Of a DNA stretch of 64,000 nucleotides, positions 11,254 to 20,805 are shown one piece after another. Every line of letters begins with the position of its first letter. Position 1 is the first letter of the stretch. The notes beneath the pieces were generated by a model. It was not told the DNA's origin, ran no database searches, and saw only the letters and a program-made list of their open reading frames with translations. Origin of the DNA: Oscillibacter sp. (GTDB taxonomy: Bacteria; Bacillota; Clostridia; Oscillospirales; Oscillospiraceae); contig DPPB01000014.1 in NCBI GenBank assembly GCA_003539495.1, positions 1 through 64,000 of the forward strand, written 5' to 3'. The translations under genes and the position numbers were made by a program.

Positions 11254-13209
11254 TTACCTGGCTCTGATGCTCACCACAGTGCTGAAAGCAGAGTTGGCTG
11301 TGCTCTTAACCTTGCTGACCGCCTTCACCTTGTAATAATAAGTGGTACCGGCCTTGGCGGAGGTGTTGGTGTAGCTCAGGTTGCTGGTAGTGAACATTTT
11401 CGTGTAGGAGCCATTCTTAGATGTGGCCCGGTACACCTCATACTTGTTGGCGCCCGCCACAGCGTTCCAGGTCAGCCTGGGGCTGCCGTTGGAGGTGGTG
11501 ATCTTCACGCTGGGTCTTGCACAGTGGCAGGTAGCCCCAATGACCACGCTGTAATAGGAATTGGCGCCACTGCTCACCTTGCTAACAGCCTTGACCTTGT
11601 AGTAATAGGTATAGCCAGCATTGGCCTTTTTATCAGTATAATTAGTGGCTGTGGTGGTGCCAACGTATTCATATGTGCCATTGCTGCTGCCGCTGCGGTA
11701 CACATAATACTTGCTGGCCCCGGACACTGCCGTCCACTTGATGTAAGGCTTACCGGTGGAGATCAGATAATCCGGTTTCACAACAGGTCTTGCGCAATGG
11801 CAAGTAGCAGCGACGGTGGCGCTATAGTCACTCTTAATGCTATTGGCATTCACCGCCTTGACCTTGTAATAATAGATATAGCCGGCGTTGGCCTTGTTAT
11901 CAGTATAATTGGTGGCTGTGGTGGTGCCCAGGAGGGTATAGCTTCCATCCTTGCTGCCGCTGCGGTACACTTCATACTTGCTAGCCCCAGCTACGGCGGC
12001 CCATTTGATGTAAGGCTTACCGGTGGAAATCAGATAATCCGTCTTTACACTGGGCGCGGTGAGCTTATAGTTGGGATCCTTAGCCCCGCAGCGGGTACAC
12101 ACACCGTTTTGGTATGTGTGTTTTTCACAGGTAAAATGAAGCGTTACCCCAGATGGAAAATCACTATTATAATTTTTGCCAATACTTATCTCATTCCACT
12201 GTTCTTCTGTCCCATCATAATATACATCTGTGCATTCAATTGGGAAAGCATCAGAGCCAATCTCCTTTACGCTCTTTGGAACATGCACAATTTTTATGGA
12301 CAAAGCATAGTGCATAGCTTCTCTGCCTATCGTTTCAATTCCAGCCGGTACATCCAATCTTCCAGATAATCCGACCGGCACGTAAAGCAGACTTCTTCCA
12401 TCCTTACTGCACAAAAGTCCGTTAATGGATGTATACGTCTGATTTTCCGGAGAAACAGTAATACTGGTCAGATTAGTGCAGGAATCGAAAGACGGATAAG
12501 ACTTATAGTTAAAGGTCTCTGTTTGAATATATTCTACATTTTTGCCAATATGGACGGTATGGATATTTCCATTTCCAATGAAGGCGCGGGCGTCTATGTG
12601 AGTTATATTATCAGAGCTAACAATTTCCTGAACTACCTGTTCCTGCAAATCACAGAAGCCAAATGCGGCCTCACCAATTTGCGTCACACTATCCGGGAGA
12701 CTAATACTTTTCAGCCTTGAGCAGCCAAAGAAAAAGCGATATGGTATAGACGTTAAATTCTGAGGAAGTCTCACCGACTTAAGATTTGTACAGTCCTCAA
12801 AAACGCCACTTCCCAGTCTAATGACACTGTCCGGCAGGCTGATCTCACTTAGATTAGTGCAGCGAAGAAACGCACTGTTATCAATGTAAGTCACGCTATC
12901 AGGGATCACTACGTCAGTCAAACTCGTGCAGTCAGTGAATGCAGAACATCCAATTTCGGTCACGCCGCTTTCAATAACAATCTTTTTGATCTCGCTTTTT
13001 CTATCTTCCCATTCACCATCAGCGTAATCCTTCATCTCCCCTTCGCCGCTGATGGTAAGTGTTCCATTGGACGTGAGTGTCCATGTTAGTTTATCGTCAT
13101 TTGCACCGCAATTGCCGGAAGCAACGATTGCCTCGTCAGCAAAGGCAACCACACCCAGCGAAATCGTCATAATGATTGCCAACAGCAAGCTCAAAATTCT
13201 CTTTCTCAT
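11254..13209 (-). CDS. Secreted BspA-type leucine-rich-repeat protein with Fn3-like repeats
   Basis: A 651-residue exported protein. The signal peptide is MRKRILSLLLAIIMTISLGVVAFA. Residues 80-330 carry LRR_5 repeats of the form LTDVVIPDSVTYIDNSAF, interrupted by VSPENQTYTSINGLL. About three Fn3-like repeats of roughly 90 residues follow, each containing KWxAVxGASKYxVYRSxS and YYYKVKAV. No cell-wall or membrane anchor is seen, so it is probably released or loosely bound. The family is linked to host or surface adhesion. The start at 13209 follows GGAGAG; the 27-codon ORF extension lacks a signal peptide. Confidence 0.85.
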   Translation of the reverse strand: MRKRILSLLLAIIMTISLGVVAFADEAIVASGNCGANDDKLTWTLTSNGTLTISGEGEMKDYADGEWEDRKSEIKKIVIESGVTEIGCSAFTDCTSLTDVVIPDSVTYIDNSAFLRCTNLSEISLPDSVIRLGSGVFEDCTNLKSVRLPQNLTSIPYRFFFGCSRLKSISLPDSVTQIGEAAFGFCDLQEQVVQEIVSSDNITHIDARAFIGNGNIHTVHIGKNVEYIQTETFNYKSYPSFDSCTNLTSITVSPENQTYTSINGLLCSKDGRSLLYVPVGLSGRLDVPAGIETIGREAMHYALSIKIVHVPKSVKEIGSDAFPIECTDVYYDGTEEQWNEISIGKNYNSDFPSGVTLHFTCEKHTYQNGVCTRCGAKDPNYKLTAPSVKTDYLISTGKPYIKWAAVAGASKYEVYRSGSKDGSYTLLGTTTATNYTDNKANAGYIYYYKVKAVNANSIKSDYSATVAATCHCARPVVKPDYLISTGKPYIKWTAVSGASKYYVYRSGSSNGTYEYVGTTTATNYTDKKANAGYTYYYKVKAVSKVSSGANSYYSVVIGATCHCARPSVKITTSNGSPRLTWNAVAGANKYEVYRATSKNGSYTKMFTTSNLSYTNTSAKAGTTYYYKVKAVSKVKSTANSAFSTVVSIRAR

Positions 13210-13370
13210 AGCGCTCTCTCCTTCTATATCGTTTATATGACAACTTTTAAACGCAATTATATTGTACAACTTATCCCCCTGCCATGTCAAGATAAACAGG
13301 CCTCACCTCTAAAGAAATAAGCTCCGAATCTCGCTTTTACTGTTCCTGTAAACAGCACTTCTCTATACGC

Positions 13371-13402
13371 CAAGAGCGCACGGCCGAAGCCGTGCGCTCT
13401 TG
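13371..13402 (-). terminator. Hairpin downstream of potD
   Basis: A 14-bp perfect stem (13371-13384 with 13389-13402). On the leftward transcript the loop is a C(UUCG)G tetraloop, which is exceptionally stable. No U tract follows, so it could be a terminator or a 3'-end stabiliser. It begins 30 bases after the potD stop. Confidence 0.6.
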
Positions 13403-13431
13403 ATTGTCAATGGGTTCTATATTCCGCCAAA

Positions 13432-14490
13432 TCAATACTTCACCTTGGCCAGGCAGATGCGGATCCACTCGTGGTCGTAGAAGGTGAGGGTCTCCTCCGG
13501 CAGGCCGCCGAAGGTCTCGGCCTTGTTAAGGATGTCCGCGCCGGGATAGGCCACCGGATCGGCAGCCATTTCCTCGTCCATCTCCTCCAAGGCAGTGGCG
13601 GAGGGGCAGGAATACCCCGTTTCCTCGCAGTTGCGCAGGACGATATCGTCCCGGCACATGAAGTTGATGAAGGCCAAAGCGTCCTCATAGTTTTTCGAGC
13701 AGGTGGGGATGCACATGGCGTCCACGAACAGGTTGCTGCCCTCCTCCGGCTGCACAAAGGCCAGGTCCGGATTCTCCTCCACCATGGTCAGATAGTCGCC
13801 GGCGTAGTAGGTGCCCATGGCGGCCTCGTTGTTGATCATCTTGTCGAAGATCTGGTCCATGACGTAGGCCTGGACGATGCCGTCCTCCTTCTGCTTGATG
13901 AGCAGGTCTGTGGCCTCGGCGATCTCGTCCTTATTGGTGGTGTTGAAGGAGTAGCCCAGGGCCTTCAGCGCCAGGCCGATGCAGTCCCGGGGATTGTCGA
14001 AGATCAGCACCTGTCCCTTGAGATCCGTGGTGAACAGGTCCATCCAGGAGGTGGGAGCCTTGTCCACCATGGTGGTATTATAGATGATGCCGGTGGTACC
14101 CCACATATAGGGCAGGCTGTACTTCTGCTCCGTGTCGTAGGCGGGATGCAGATAGCGCTCATCAATGTTCTCCGCGTTGGGAATTTTGCTGTAGTCCAGC
14201 TCCATCAGCAGGCCCTCCTCCCCCATCCGGGCCACCATGTAGTCCGAGGGGATGATGACATCGTAGCTGTTGCCGCCGCCCTTTATAGCGGAGTAGAGCA
14301 TTTCGTTGGAGGCGAAGGTCTTGTAATTGACGTGGATGCCCGTCTCCGCCTCAAAATCGTCAAAGATAGACTCGTCGATATACTCGCCCCAGTTGTATAC
14401 ATTGATGCTGTGGTCGGTCTGCCCCTTTTGGCAGCCTGCCAGAGGCAGAGCCAGGAGCAGGGCCAGGAGCAAAATGGCGAATTTCTTCAT
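13432..14490 (-). CDS. potD: Spermidine/putrescine-binding lipoprotein
   Basis: A 352-residue extracellular solute-binding lipoprotein for polyamines. The signal peptide ends in the lipobox LAGC, placing Cys21 as the lipidated residue. The mature start INVYNWGEYIDESIFDDFE is diagnostic of PotD/PotF. The conserved YMWGTTGIIYN and DNPRD segments are present. It is the last gene of potABCD. The ATG at 14490 shares a base with the potC stop (TGATG), so translation is coupled, with AGGGAGGGGCC upstream. Confidence 0.94.
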   Translation of the reverse strand: MKKFAILLLALLLALPLAGCQKGQTDHSINVYNWGEYIDESIFDDFEAETGIHVNYKTFASNEMLYSAIKGGGNSYDVIIPSDYMVARMGEEGLLMELDYSKIPNAENIDERYLHPAYDTEQKYSLPYMWGTTGIIYNTTMVDKAPTSWMDLFTTDLKGQVLIFDNPRDCIGLALKALGYSFNTTNKDEIAEATDLLIKQKEDGIVQAYVMDQIFDKMINNEAAMGTYYAGDYLTMVEENPDLAFVQPEEGSNLFVDAMCIPTCSKNYEDALAFINFMCRDDIVLRNCEETGYSCPSATALEEMDEEMAADPVAYPGADILNKAETFGGLPEETLTFYDHEWIRICLAKVKY

Positions 14491-15338
14491 CACTGGGCCC
14501 CTCCCTTCACGCCGTCCTTTTGGAGGGCCTTGTTCCGCTTTTCCGCCTGCTTGGTCTGGTGCATCTCCCGGAAGTTCACAACGAGCAGCAGGGCCAGCAC
14601 CGTGACGAATAGGATGGTAGACAGGGCGTTGACCTCGGGGCTGATGCGCTTGCGGGTCATGGCATAGATCTGCATGGCCAGGGTGGCCACCTCAGACCCG
14701 GCGGTAAAGTAGGAAATGACGAAGTCGTCAATGGAGAGGGTAAAGGCGATGAGCAGGCCATTGAGGATACCGGGCCGCAGCTCGGGCATGAGTACCTTCC
14801 AAAATGCCTGCCAGGGGGTCGCGCCCAAATCCATGGCCGCCTCCCCCAGGTTGGGGTTCAGCTGCCGCAGCTTAGGCAGCACCGCCAAAACCACATACGG
14901 AATATTAAAGGTGATGTGGGCCACCAGCAGCGTGCCAAAGCCCAGGGAGAAGCCCAGCATATTCCCCGTGAATACGAACAGCAGCATCAGGCTCACGCCG
15001 GTGATGATGTCGGCATTGGTCATGGGGATGTTGTTGATGGTCATAAGCAGGTGCCGGGGCCGCCGCTTCATGGCGTGGAAGCCGATAGCCGCCGCCGTGC
15101 CCAGGACCGTGGCAATCAGCGCCGCCAACACAGACACCGTGAGGGTGGTGCTGAAGGCGGAGAGGATCTCCTCATCCTGGAACAGCTCCTGATACCAGTG
15201 CAGGGAGAAGCCGGACCAGACCGTGCGGCTCTTGGAGTCGTTGAAGGAGAAGATGATCAGCACGGCAATGGGCAGGTACAAAAACAGGAACACCAGTACA
15301 TTGAGTACCTTGGCGATAACAGGATTCCGATTCTGCAT
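14490..15338 (-). CDS. potC: Spermidine/putrescine ABC permease
   Basis: A 282-residue inner-membrane permease with about six helices. The EAA loop EAAMDLGATPWQAFWKVLMP, which docks to PotA, is near residue 170. FSFNDSKSRTVWSGFSLHWYQ near the N-terminus is typical of PotC. Its start overlaps the potB stop as TGATG. A GTG one codon upstream is the alternative. It pairs with PotB to form the channel. Confidence 0.94.
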   Translation of the reverse strand: MQNRNPVIAKVLNVLVFLFLYLPIAVLIIFSFNDSKSRTVWSGFSLHWYQELFQDEEILSAFSTTLTVSVLAALIATVLGTAAAIGFHAMKRRPRHLLMTINNIPMTNADIITGVSLMLLFVFTGNMLGFSLGFGTLLVAHITFNIPYVVLAVLPKLRQLNPNLGEAAMDLGATPWQAFWKVLMPELRPGILNGLLIAFTLSIDDFVISYFTAGSEVATLAMQIYAMTRKRISPEVNALSTILFVTVLALLLVVNFREMHQTKQAEKRNKALQKDGVKGGAQ

Positions 15339-16150
15339 CACATCATCACCGCCCCTTCTTCTCCATCGCCGAAGCGGTTCATAATGAGCATGGCAATAAT
15401 CACCAGCAGCAGCATCATAAGAGATATGGCGCTGCCCAGATGGGGATTATACGCCGAGCCCAAAAATTGCATTTCGATCAGGTCACCCAGCAGGAAGCTC
15501 ATTCCGCCGCCCAGAAGCTTGGAAATAGCAAAGGTGGAGATGGACGGGATGAACACCATCATGATCCCGCTGATGACCCCGGGAACGGACAGCGGGAAGA
15601 TCACCCGCCGGAACACCTGCACCCTGCCTGCGCCCAGGTCCTGGGCCGCCTCAATATAGCGCCGGTCCAGCTTCTCGATGACAGAGAAGATGGGCAGGAT
15701 CATAAAGGGCAGGAAGTTATACACCATGCCCAAAATCACTGCCGCATCGGTATTGATTATGTGCAGGGGACCGATGCCCACCAGGGCCAGGATCTGATTG
15801 AGAAAGCCGTGATTTTCCAGAATGGACATCCAGGCATAGGTACGCAGAAGAAAGTTCATCCACATGGGCAGCATGATGAAAAGCATGGCCACCTTCCGCG
15901 TGGCAGGGCCCGTCTGGGCCAGGAAATAGGCAAAGGGATAGGCTATGAGCAGGCAGATGCCCGTGGCCACCGCCGCCAGGTACAGGGAGTTGCCGCACAC
16001 CTGGAGGAAAACATCCAGGTTGGTGAAGTTCTCCAGGGTGAACTTGCCGTCGTAATTGGTGAAGGCGTACACCACAATGAGCAGCAGCGGCACCACCACA
16101 AATACAGCCATCCACACCACATAGGGAATGGCGGGGGTCTTAGTCTTCAT
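15338..16150 (-). CDS. potB: Spermidine/putrescine ABC permease
   Basis: A 270-residue permease with about six helices and the EAA loop [20 protein letters not shown] near residue 175. The start [21 protein letters not shown] at 16150 lies inside the potA 3' end (11-base overlap). An ORF extension 18 codons upstream is not supported. [12 protein letters not shown] matches the conserved PotB segment. Confidence 0.93.
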   Translation of the reverse strand: MKTKTPAIPYVVWMAVFVVVPLLLIVVYAFTNYDGKFTLENFTNLDVFLQVCGNSLYLAAVATGICLLIAYPFAYFLAQTGPATRKVAMLFIMLPMWMNFLLRTYAWMSILENHGFLNQILALVGIGPLHIINTDAAVILGMVYNFLPFMILPIFSVIEKLDRRYIEAAQDLGAGRVQVFRRVIFPLSVPGVISGIMMVFIPSISTFAISKLLGGGMSFLLGDLIEMQFLGSAYNPHLGSAISLMMLLLVIIAMLIMNRFGDGEEGAVMM

Positions 16151-17285
16151 CGTCAGCGTCCTCCTCATCCTCCTCGGCAAAGTCGGGATCGTTGATCTCG
16201 TCATACTCCGCCGAATAAGAACTGTAGTCGCCGAACTGGCCCGAGTACTCGCTCTTCTTCATAATATGGATGTCGTCAGGATTGAGGATAATACCGATGA
16301 CCTCGCCTACCTCGTGATAGTCGGTGGTCTGGATGAGCCACTTGTAGCCCTTGAAGTCCACGATGGTATCATAGTGGACGCCCTTGAAGGTGACGGAGGT
16401 CACCGTGCCCACCAAGCGGCCCTTGTCGGCCGGGACGATCTCAATATCCTCGGGCCGGATGACCACGTCCACCGGCTCCATGGGGGCAAAGCCCTTGTCC
16501 AGGCACTTAAACTTGCGGTTGAAGAACTCCACCACATAGTCCTCATGCATGACGCCGTCGAGGATGTTGCTCTCGCCGATGAAATCCGCCACGAAGGCGT
16601 TTTTCGGCTCGTTGTAAATATCCTCCGGTGTGCCGATCTGCTGGATGCGGCCCTTGTCCATCACCACCACGGTGTCGGACATGGTCAGGGCCTCCTCCTG
16701 ATCGTGGGTAACATATATAAAGGTAATGCCCATCTGCTGCTGGATACGCTTCAGCTCGTTCTGCATATCCTTGCGCAGACGCAGATCCAGTGCGCCCAGG
16801 GGCTCGTCCAATAGCAGTACCTTGGGCCGGTTCACCAGAGCTCTGGCGATGGCCACCCGCTGCTGCTGGCCGCCGGATAGCTGATCCACGCGCCGTTTTT
16901 CAAAGCCCTTCAGGCTCACAACGCCCAGCATCTCCGTAACCCGCTCACGGATCTCCTCCTCCGGCACCTTGGCAATGCGCAGGCCGAAGGCAATGTTTTC
17001 AAACACATCCAGGTGCGGGAACAGCGCATACTTCTGGAACACCGTGTTGATCTGCCGCTTGTGGGGCGGGACATCATTGATCCTGACGCCGTCAAAGATC
17101 ACATCACCGCCGGTAGGGGTGGTAAACCCGCCGATAATGCGCAGCGTGGTGGTCTTGCCGCAGCCGCTGGGGCCTAAAAGCGTCAGAAACTCCGAATCAT
17201 TAAAATACAAATTGATGTTATCGAGAACCTGCTCGTCGTCAAACGCCATGCAGATATTCCGCAGGCGAATCAACTCTTTGGACAT
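16140..17285 (-). CDS. potA: Spermidine/putrescine ABC transporter ATPase
   Basis: A 381-residue ATPase of the polyamine importer. Walker A is [11 protein letters not shown]-loop FQKYALFPH, signature LSGGQQQR and Walker [13 protein letters not shown], then the H-loop [10 protein letters not shown]-terminal TOBE/regulatory domain (about residues 240-345) holds [14 protein letters not shown]. The last 25 residues are an unusually acidic tail ([16 protein letters not shown]). The start follows GGAGGAGGATAA. It is the first gene of potABCD. Confidence 0.94.
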   Translation of the reverse strand: MSKELIRLRNICMAFDDEQVLDNINLYFNDSEFLTLLGPSGCGKTTTLRIIGGFTTPTGGDVIFDGVRINDVPPHKRQINTVFQKYALFPHLDVFENIAFGLRIAKVPEEEIRERVTEMLGVVSLKGFEKRRVDQLSGGQQQRVAIARALVNRPKVLLLDEPLGALDLRLRKDMQNELKRIQQQMGITFIYVTHDQEEALTMSDTVVVMDKGRIQQIGTPEDIYNEPKNAFVADFIGESNILDGVMHEDYVVEFFNRKFKCLDKGFAPMEPVDVVIRPEDIEIVPADKGRLVGTVTSVTFKGVHYDTIVDFKGYKWLIQTTDYHEVGEVIGIILNPDDIHIMKKSEYSGQFGDYSSYSAEYDEINDPDFAEEDEEDADDED

Positions 17286-17381
17286 TTATCCTCCTCCGTT
17301 CACAAAAAAAATATACGCCGCCTCCCGGCAAAACGGTTTCTGTTCCATTTTCCCCGTAAGTCGCCAGGATTTGACAGATAC

Positions 17382-17410
17382 AATATAGTAAGAAACCCCC
17401 CAAATGTCAA
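17382..17410 (-). promoter_or_regulatory. Sigma-A promoter of potABCD
   Basis: Reading leftward: TTGACA (17410-17405), 17-base spacer, TATATT (17387-17382). The leader to potA is about 90 bases, with no regulatory structure that I can see. Confidence 0.75.
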
Positions 17411-17483
17411 TAAGATTTTTTCGCATTTTTATAATGTGTTTTTTTAGCCGAAAACATCCCCGAAAAACGTCTCTGCTATGTGA

Positions 17484-17513
17484 AAAGAGACTACCCGGAA
17501 GGGTAGTCTCTTT
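17484..17513 (-). terminator. Terminator of the lipoprotein gene
   Basis: A 13-bp perfect stem (17484-17496 with 17501-17513) and 4-base loop, followed leftward by TTTTC. It is 27 bases past the stop. The 17286-17539 gap otherwise holds only the pot promoter. Confidence 0.8.
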
Positions 17514-17539
17514 GATTTTCAAACCGGGCCTGCAGGTCC

Positions 17540-18412
17540 TCAGCCCGCCTCCTCTGTCACATCCACAGCGGTGTCCAGCACCTCCTGAGGCACGGTGATG
17601 GCATCCACATCGTTGTAGCCCAGCACCTCCATGGACATGATGAATTTGTCCACGGTCGCATCGGCGTCCTCACTGTCCTCGGAGCTCTGCAAAAGCTCCG
17701 TCATCATACTGGTCATATCAAAGACATACTTCACGGGCAGGCCCGCGTCGTTGATCCAGATGGTGATGGGAATGCCGCTCATGCCGGCCAGCGCGCTGCT
17801 GTAATCCTCTCCCAGCAGGGAGGTGATGCTGTCCAGGCTGCCGCTCTTTTCCAGGGTCTGCTCCAGCATATCGGAGGTGATAACGCCCTCATAGCGGGTG
17901 GCGGAGGCGCCCTGCACGGTGTCCGTGCCGGCGGCCTTGAAATTGGAGCCGTTCTTCATGTATAGCTCAAAGGCCTCCACGGCGTCATACTGGTCGGTGT
18001 TCATGCCGGAGGCATCGGCCAGGCTCTTATACCACTGATTCTGACCCGCGCCGGTCATGTCCATGCCCGTATAGGCCACCATTTGGCCGTTCTCGGACAC
18101 CATGTAGATCTGCACATCCTTAAGCGCCATACCCAGCATATCCATGTTCATGGTCATCTTGGCGGCGGAGGGGTTCATGGTGACCTCGGCAGTGCCGTCC
18201 GCCTTCATCTCCACCGACTGGCCCTCGGCGCTGATAGCCATTTCCATGGCGTAGGTATAGCGCATACTGCTGATCTTTGTCAGCTCCTGCTGGGCCGCCA
18301 CCATCACGGAAGCGGCGTCTGCGCCGCCATTTTCCTTGCCGCAGGCCGCCAGGGTAAACATCATAGCCAATGCCAGCGCGCCCGATGCGATCTTTCTCCA
18401 CAGATTTTTCAT
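17540..18412 (-). CDS. Lipoprotein, DUF6612-like
   Basis: A 290-residue lipoprotein. The signal peptide (KIASGALALAMMFTLAAC) ends in the lipobox LAAC with Cys near residue 24. The mature domain alternates strands such as MRYTYAMEMAISAEGQSVEM and resembles LolA/DUF6612-type lipid- or surface-binding folds; this assignment is tentative. No enzymatic motif is visible. The start at 18412 (MKNLWRKIASG) is preferred to the ORF start 12 codons upstream because it gives a normal signal peptide and follows AGGAAAGAGTGT. It is a single-gene unit with its own promoter and terminator. Confidence 0.8.
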   Translation of the reverse strand: MKNLWRKIASGALALAMMFTLAACGKENGGADAASVMVAAQQELTKISSMRYTYAMEMAISAEGQSVEMKADGTAEVTMNPSAAKMTMNMDMLGMALKDVQIYMVSENGQMVAYTGMDMTGAGQNQWYKSLADASGMNTDQYDAVEAFELYMKNGSNFKAAGTDTVQGASATRYEGVITSDMLEQTLEKSGSLDSITSLLGEDYSSALAGMSGIPITIWINDAGLPVKYVFDMTSMMTELLQSSEDSEDADATVDKFIMSMEVLGYNDVDAITVPQEVLDTAVDVTEEAG

Positions 18413-18474
18413 ACACTCTTTCCTTTCTGCGCCCCATAAACGGAGCAATATAGGCCGTTTCCGTCCATATAAGC

Positions 18475-18503
18475 ATTGTATTATACAGTGCGGACATTGT
18501 CAA
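18475..18503 (-). promoter_or_regulatory. Sigma-A promoter of the lipoprotein gene
   Basis: Leftward TTGACA (18503-18498), 17-base spacer, TACAAT (18480-18475). The start codon is 63 bases downstream. Confidence 0.7.
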
Positions 18504-18523
18504 CATTTGCCCTGTTAATACAC

Positions 18524-19480
18524 TCAGCCGAAATATTTCTCCCGGAACGGTATCCCGTCCACCTGGAAGGTGCGGCCCCGGAGATAGTTTAAGATACCTG
18601 CATCCGTGGGCAGATCAAAGGTAAGCTTGTAGGAGTAAAGGGCCTGACGGGTCTCCCCATAGCCGCGGTTTTTCTCTCCGTTTCCGTACTTGCCGTCCCC
18701 CAGAAGCGGGCAGCCCATATCTGCCATGGTGGCGCGGATCTGATGGGTGCGGCCCGTGAGCAGCTCCACCTCCACCAGAGCCAGCTCCCCCCGGCGCTGG
18801 AGGGTCTTATATCGGGTCACAGCGGTCTTGGCCCCGGGCACAGGCTTATGAAACACAAATACCTGCTTTTTCTTCTCGTCCTTGCGCAGGAAGTTCTCCA
18901 CCTCCCCCGCCGGCGGCCGGGGCGCGCCCAGTGTGATGCAGAGATAGCGCTTGGTCAGCTCGTGGTCACGGATTTTGTCGTTGATGATGCGCAGCGTCTC
19001 GGCATTTTTGGCGGCGATGACGATGCCGCCGGTGTTGCGGTCGATACGGTTGCACAGAGCCGGGGTAAATGCATTTTCCCACCGGGGATTCCACTCCCGC
19101 TTTTGGTAGAGGTATGCCTGGATGTGATTGATGAGGGTGTTCACCTTCTCCGTCTCGTCAGCGTGAACTACCAGCCCCGGGCGCTTATTCAGCAGCATCA
19201 GGTTCTCATCCTCATACACGATGTCAAGGCTGGGCTTAAAGAGGGTGAGGAACATATTTTCCTCCCTCGGCTGGTCGAAAAACTCATCGTTAATATACAG
19301 CTGCAGCACGTCCCCCTGGGCCAGCCGCTGATCCCGGGCAGCCCGTTGGCCGTTGACCTTGATGCGCTTTATTCGAATGTATTTCTGCAGCAGAGCCGGG
19401 GGCAGCAGGGGCAGGGACTTCCCCACGAACCGATCCAACCGCTGCCCGGCGTCATTTTTTCCCACGGTAAGCTCACGCAT
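18524..19480 (-). CDS. RluA-family 23S rRNA pseudouridine synthase
   Basis: A 318-residue enzyme. Residues 1-75 are an S4 RNA-binding domain (GQRLDRFVGKSLPLLPP). The catalytic motif HRIDRNTGG appears here as NRIDRNTGGIVIAAKN near residue 135, with Asp as the nucleophile. RTHQIRATMADMGCPLLGDGKYG near residue 240 is also conserved. It belongs to the RluC/RluD group; the target uridine cannot be fixed from sequence. The start follows GGAGGGGGAGAGCAA. It is divergent from yceD. Confidence 0.92.
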   Translation of the reverse strand: MRELTVGKNDAGQRLDRFVGKSLPLLPPALLQKYIRIKRIKVNGQRAARDQRLAQGDVLQLYINDEFFDQPREENMFLTLFKPSLDIVYEDENLMLLNKRPGLVVHADETEKVNTLINHIQAYLYQKREWNPRWENAFTPALCNRIDRNTGGIVIAAKNAETLRIINDKIRDHELTKRYLCITLGAPRPPAGEVENFLRKDEKKKQVFVFHKPVPGAKTAVTRYKTLQRRGELALVEVELLTGRTHQIRATMADMGCPLLGDGKYGNGEKNRGYGETRQALYSYKLTFDLPTDAGILNYLRGRTFQVDGIPFREKYFG

Positions 19481-19509
19481 TTGCTCTCCCCCTCCGGCAG
19501 TATAGGGTT

Positions 19510-19537
19510 ATTGTAGCTGATTTTTGAAAAAAGTCAA
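19510..19537 (-). promoter_or_regulatory. Sigma-A promoter of the pseudouridine synthase gene
   Basis: Leftward TTGACT (19537-19532), 16-base spacer, TACAAT (19515-19510). It is back to back with the yceD promoter. Confidence 0.6.
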
Positions 19538-19555
19538 TTTTTTAGCAGAAAATGT

Positions 19556-19584
19556 TTGACAAGCCGCCTTTCTTCCTCTATAAT
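19556..19584 (+). promoter_or_regulatory. Consensus sigma-A promoter of yceD-rpmF
   Basis: TTGACA (19556-19561), exactly 17 bases, TATAAT (19579-19584): a perfect match to the housekeeping consensus. The start codon is 28 bases downstream. Confidence 0.9.
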
Positions 19585-19611
19585 ACAATTCGTGTCATTG
19601 TGAGGTGTGCC

Positions 19612-20115
19612 ATGCGTTTGAATGTAAACAGAGTCCTGCATACCCTGGATGCCGGCGAGAATTTCCACTTTGAGATGGACCTTTCGGACCTGGAATTCGG
19701 CGGAGAAAAGCCTGTTATAAACCCGGTTGTTGTGGACGGCCAGGTTAGGAACAAGGCTGGTGTGCTGCTGCTGGAGCTTCAGACATCCACAACGCTTCGC
19801 TGCCGGTGCAGCCGGTGCCTGGAGAGCTTTGACCTGCCGAAAACCACAGACTATTCCTGTGTTTTGGCGGAGGAAAAGCAATTTGAGGACAGTGACGACA
19901 TCGTTCTTCTGGATCACGATGAGGTGGATCTGGACGACCTTGCCCGAACGGCGTTCATCCTTGACATGGACACAGTCTTTTTATGTTCCCCCCAATGCAA
20001 GGGCCTGTGCCCCGGCTGCGGCGTGAACCTGAACCGGGAAGCCTGCCGCTGCAAAAAGCAGGTAGATCCCCGTTTGGCCGCCCTGGCAAAGCTCCTGCCC
20101 CGGGAGGAGGCATAA
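19612..20115 (+). CDS. YceD/DUF177-family protein
   Basis: A 167-residue protein of the YceD (DUF177) family, found upstream of rpmF in most bacteria and thought to act in 23S rRNA accumulation (family knowledge). Two Cys pairs are visible: CRCSRC near residue 70 and CSPQCKGLCPGCG near residue 130, then CRCKKQVDPRL. The start at 19612 follows GAGGTG; the ORF extension of 20 codons would begin upstream of the transcription start. It is co-transcribed with rpmF 53 bases downstream. Confidence 0.9.
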   Translation: MRLNVNRVLHTLDAGENFHFEMDLSDLEFGGEKPVINPVVVDGQVRNKAGVLLLELQTSTTLRCRCSRCLESFDLPKTTDYSCVLAEEKQFEDSDDIVLLDHDEVDLDDLARTAFILDMDTVFLCSPQCKGLCPGCGVNLNREACRCKKQVDPRLAALAKLLPREEA

Positions 20116-20168
20116 ATACTATCAATAAATTCACTGCTCAGGCAGTATAAGACCAAGGAGGTGTCAAC

Positions 20169-20366
20169 ATGGCAGTACCTAAGGGAAAAGTATCCAAGCA
20201 AAGACGCAATAAGAGACGCAGCTCCGTGTGGAAGCTGGCGGCTCCCGGTCTGGTGGCATGCCCCAAGTGCGGTGCGCTGCATCTGCCTCACAGAATGTGC
20301 CCGGAGTGCGGTACCTACAATGGCCGTGAGGTCAAGGTCGTCAAGTCCGTGGCAGCGGATAAGTAA
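20169..20366 (+). CDS. rpmF: 50S ribosomal protein L32
   Basis: A 65-residue ribosomal protein. MAVPKGKVSKQRRNKRRSS is the conserved basic N-terminus. CPKCGALHLPHRMCPECG provides the four zinc ligands (Cys-type L32). AAGGAGG lies upstream of the start. The yceD-rpmF pairing is conserved across bacteria. Confidence 0.97.
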   Translation: MAVPKGKVSKQRRNKRRSSVWKLAAPGLVACPKCGALHLPHRMCPECGTYNGREVKVVKSVAADK

Positions 20367-20382
20367 TTTTGTGTCCTTGCAG

Positions 20383-20412
20383 GAGGGAAGCGTGGCTTCC
20401 CTCTTGTTTTTT
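20383..20412 (+). terminator. Terminator after rpmF
   Basis: A 9-bp perfect stem (20383-20391 with 20395-20403), GTG loop, then TTGTTTTTTT. Confidence 0.9.
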
Positions 20413-20583
20413 TACGTGAAAACGGCGGTGTGAGGGCACGCCGCCCTACGCATATATGCGGGCTGGTGCAAACGGGGCGTCGAGGACGCCGCCCCCTACG
20501 AAGTTCTATCGATAAACGGTGCGTAGGGGTCGGCCTCCCGGACGACCCGCCCGGCTTTGTACCGCACTCCTTGCAAAAAACGA

Positions 20584-20625
20584 TGTCATTGCGAAGCCAG
20601 TGCGCACACTGGCTGTGGCAATCCG
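20584..20625. repeat. TGTCATTGCGA...GTGGCAATCCG repeat, copy 1
   Basis: Begins TGTCATTGCGA and ends GTGGCAATCCG, bracketing an 8-bp perfect hairpin (20595-20602 with 20607-20614). ATTGC and GCAAT at the edges are inverted. A second copy is at 20806. Confidence 0.8.
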
Positions 20626-20642
20626 CGTCCCCCGTCCCCAAG

Positions 20643-20681
20643 GCCCCCTTGCCTAAAGGGGGCTGGCACGGCGAAGCCGTG
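20643..20681. repeat. Double-hairpin repeat module
   Basis: Two adjacent stem-loops: 20643-20650 with 20656-20663 (GCCCCCTT/AAGGGGGC) and 20667-20672 with 20676-20681 (CACGGC/GCCGTG, GAA loop), followed by ACTGGGGGATTCTT. Only one copy is in this window. Confidence 0.6.
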
Positions 20682-20805
20682 ACTGGGGGATTCTTCTTTG
20701 CACCGCATCGGGCGGACAGGGTCGTCCGCCCCTACACACGACTTCGTAGGGGCGATCCTTGCGGTCGCCCGCCCCATGACCACTGCACCCCCATGTAAAA
20801 ATCCC

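Noticed and set aside
17286..17522. 78-codon frame upstream of potA
   Set aside because: Contains the potA promoter and a terminator hairpin; no ribosome binding site or recognisable protein.
20430..20798. 122-codon frame in the repeat cluster
   Set aside because: Follows palindromic repeats; the translation is Arg/Pro-rich and has no binding site.
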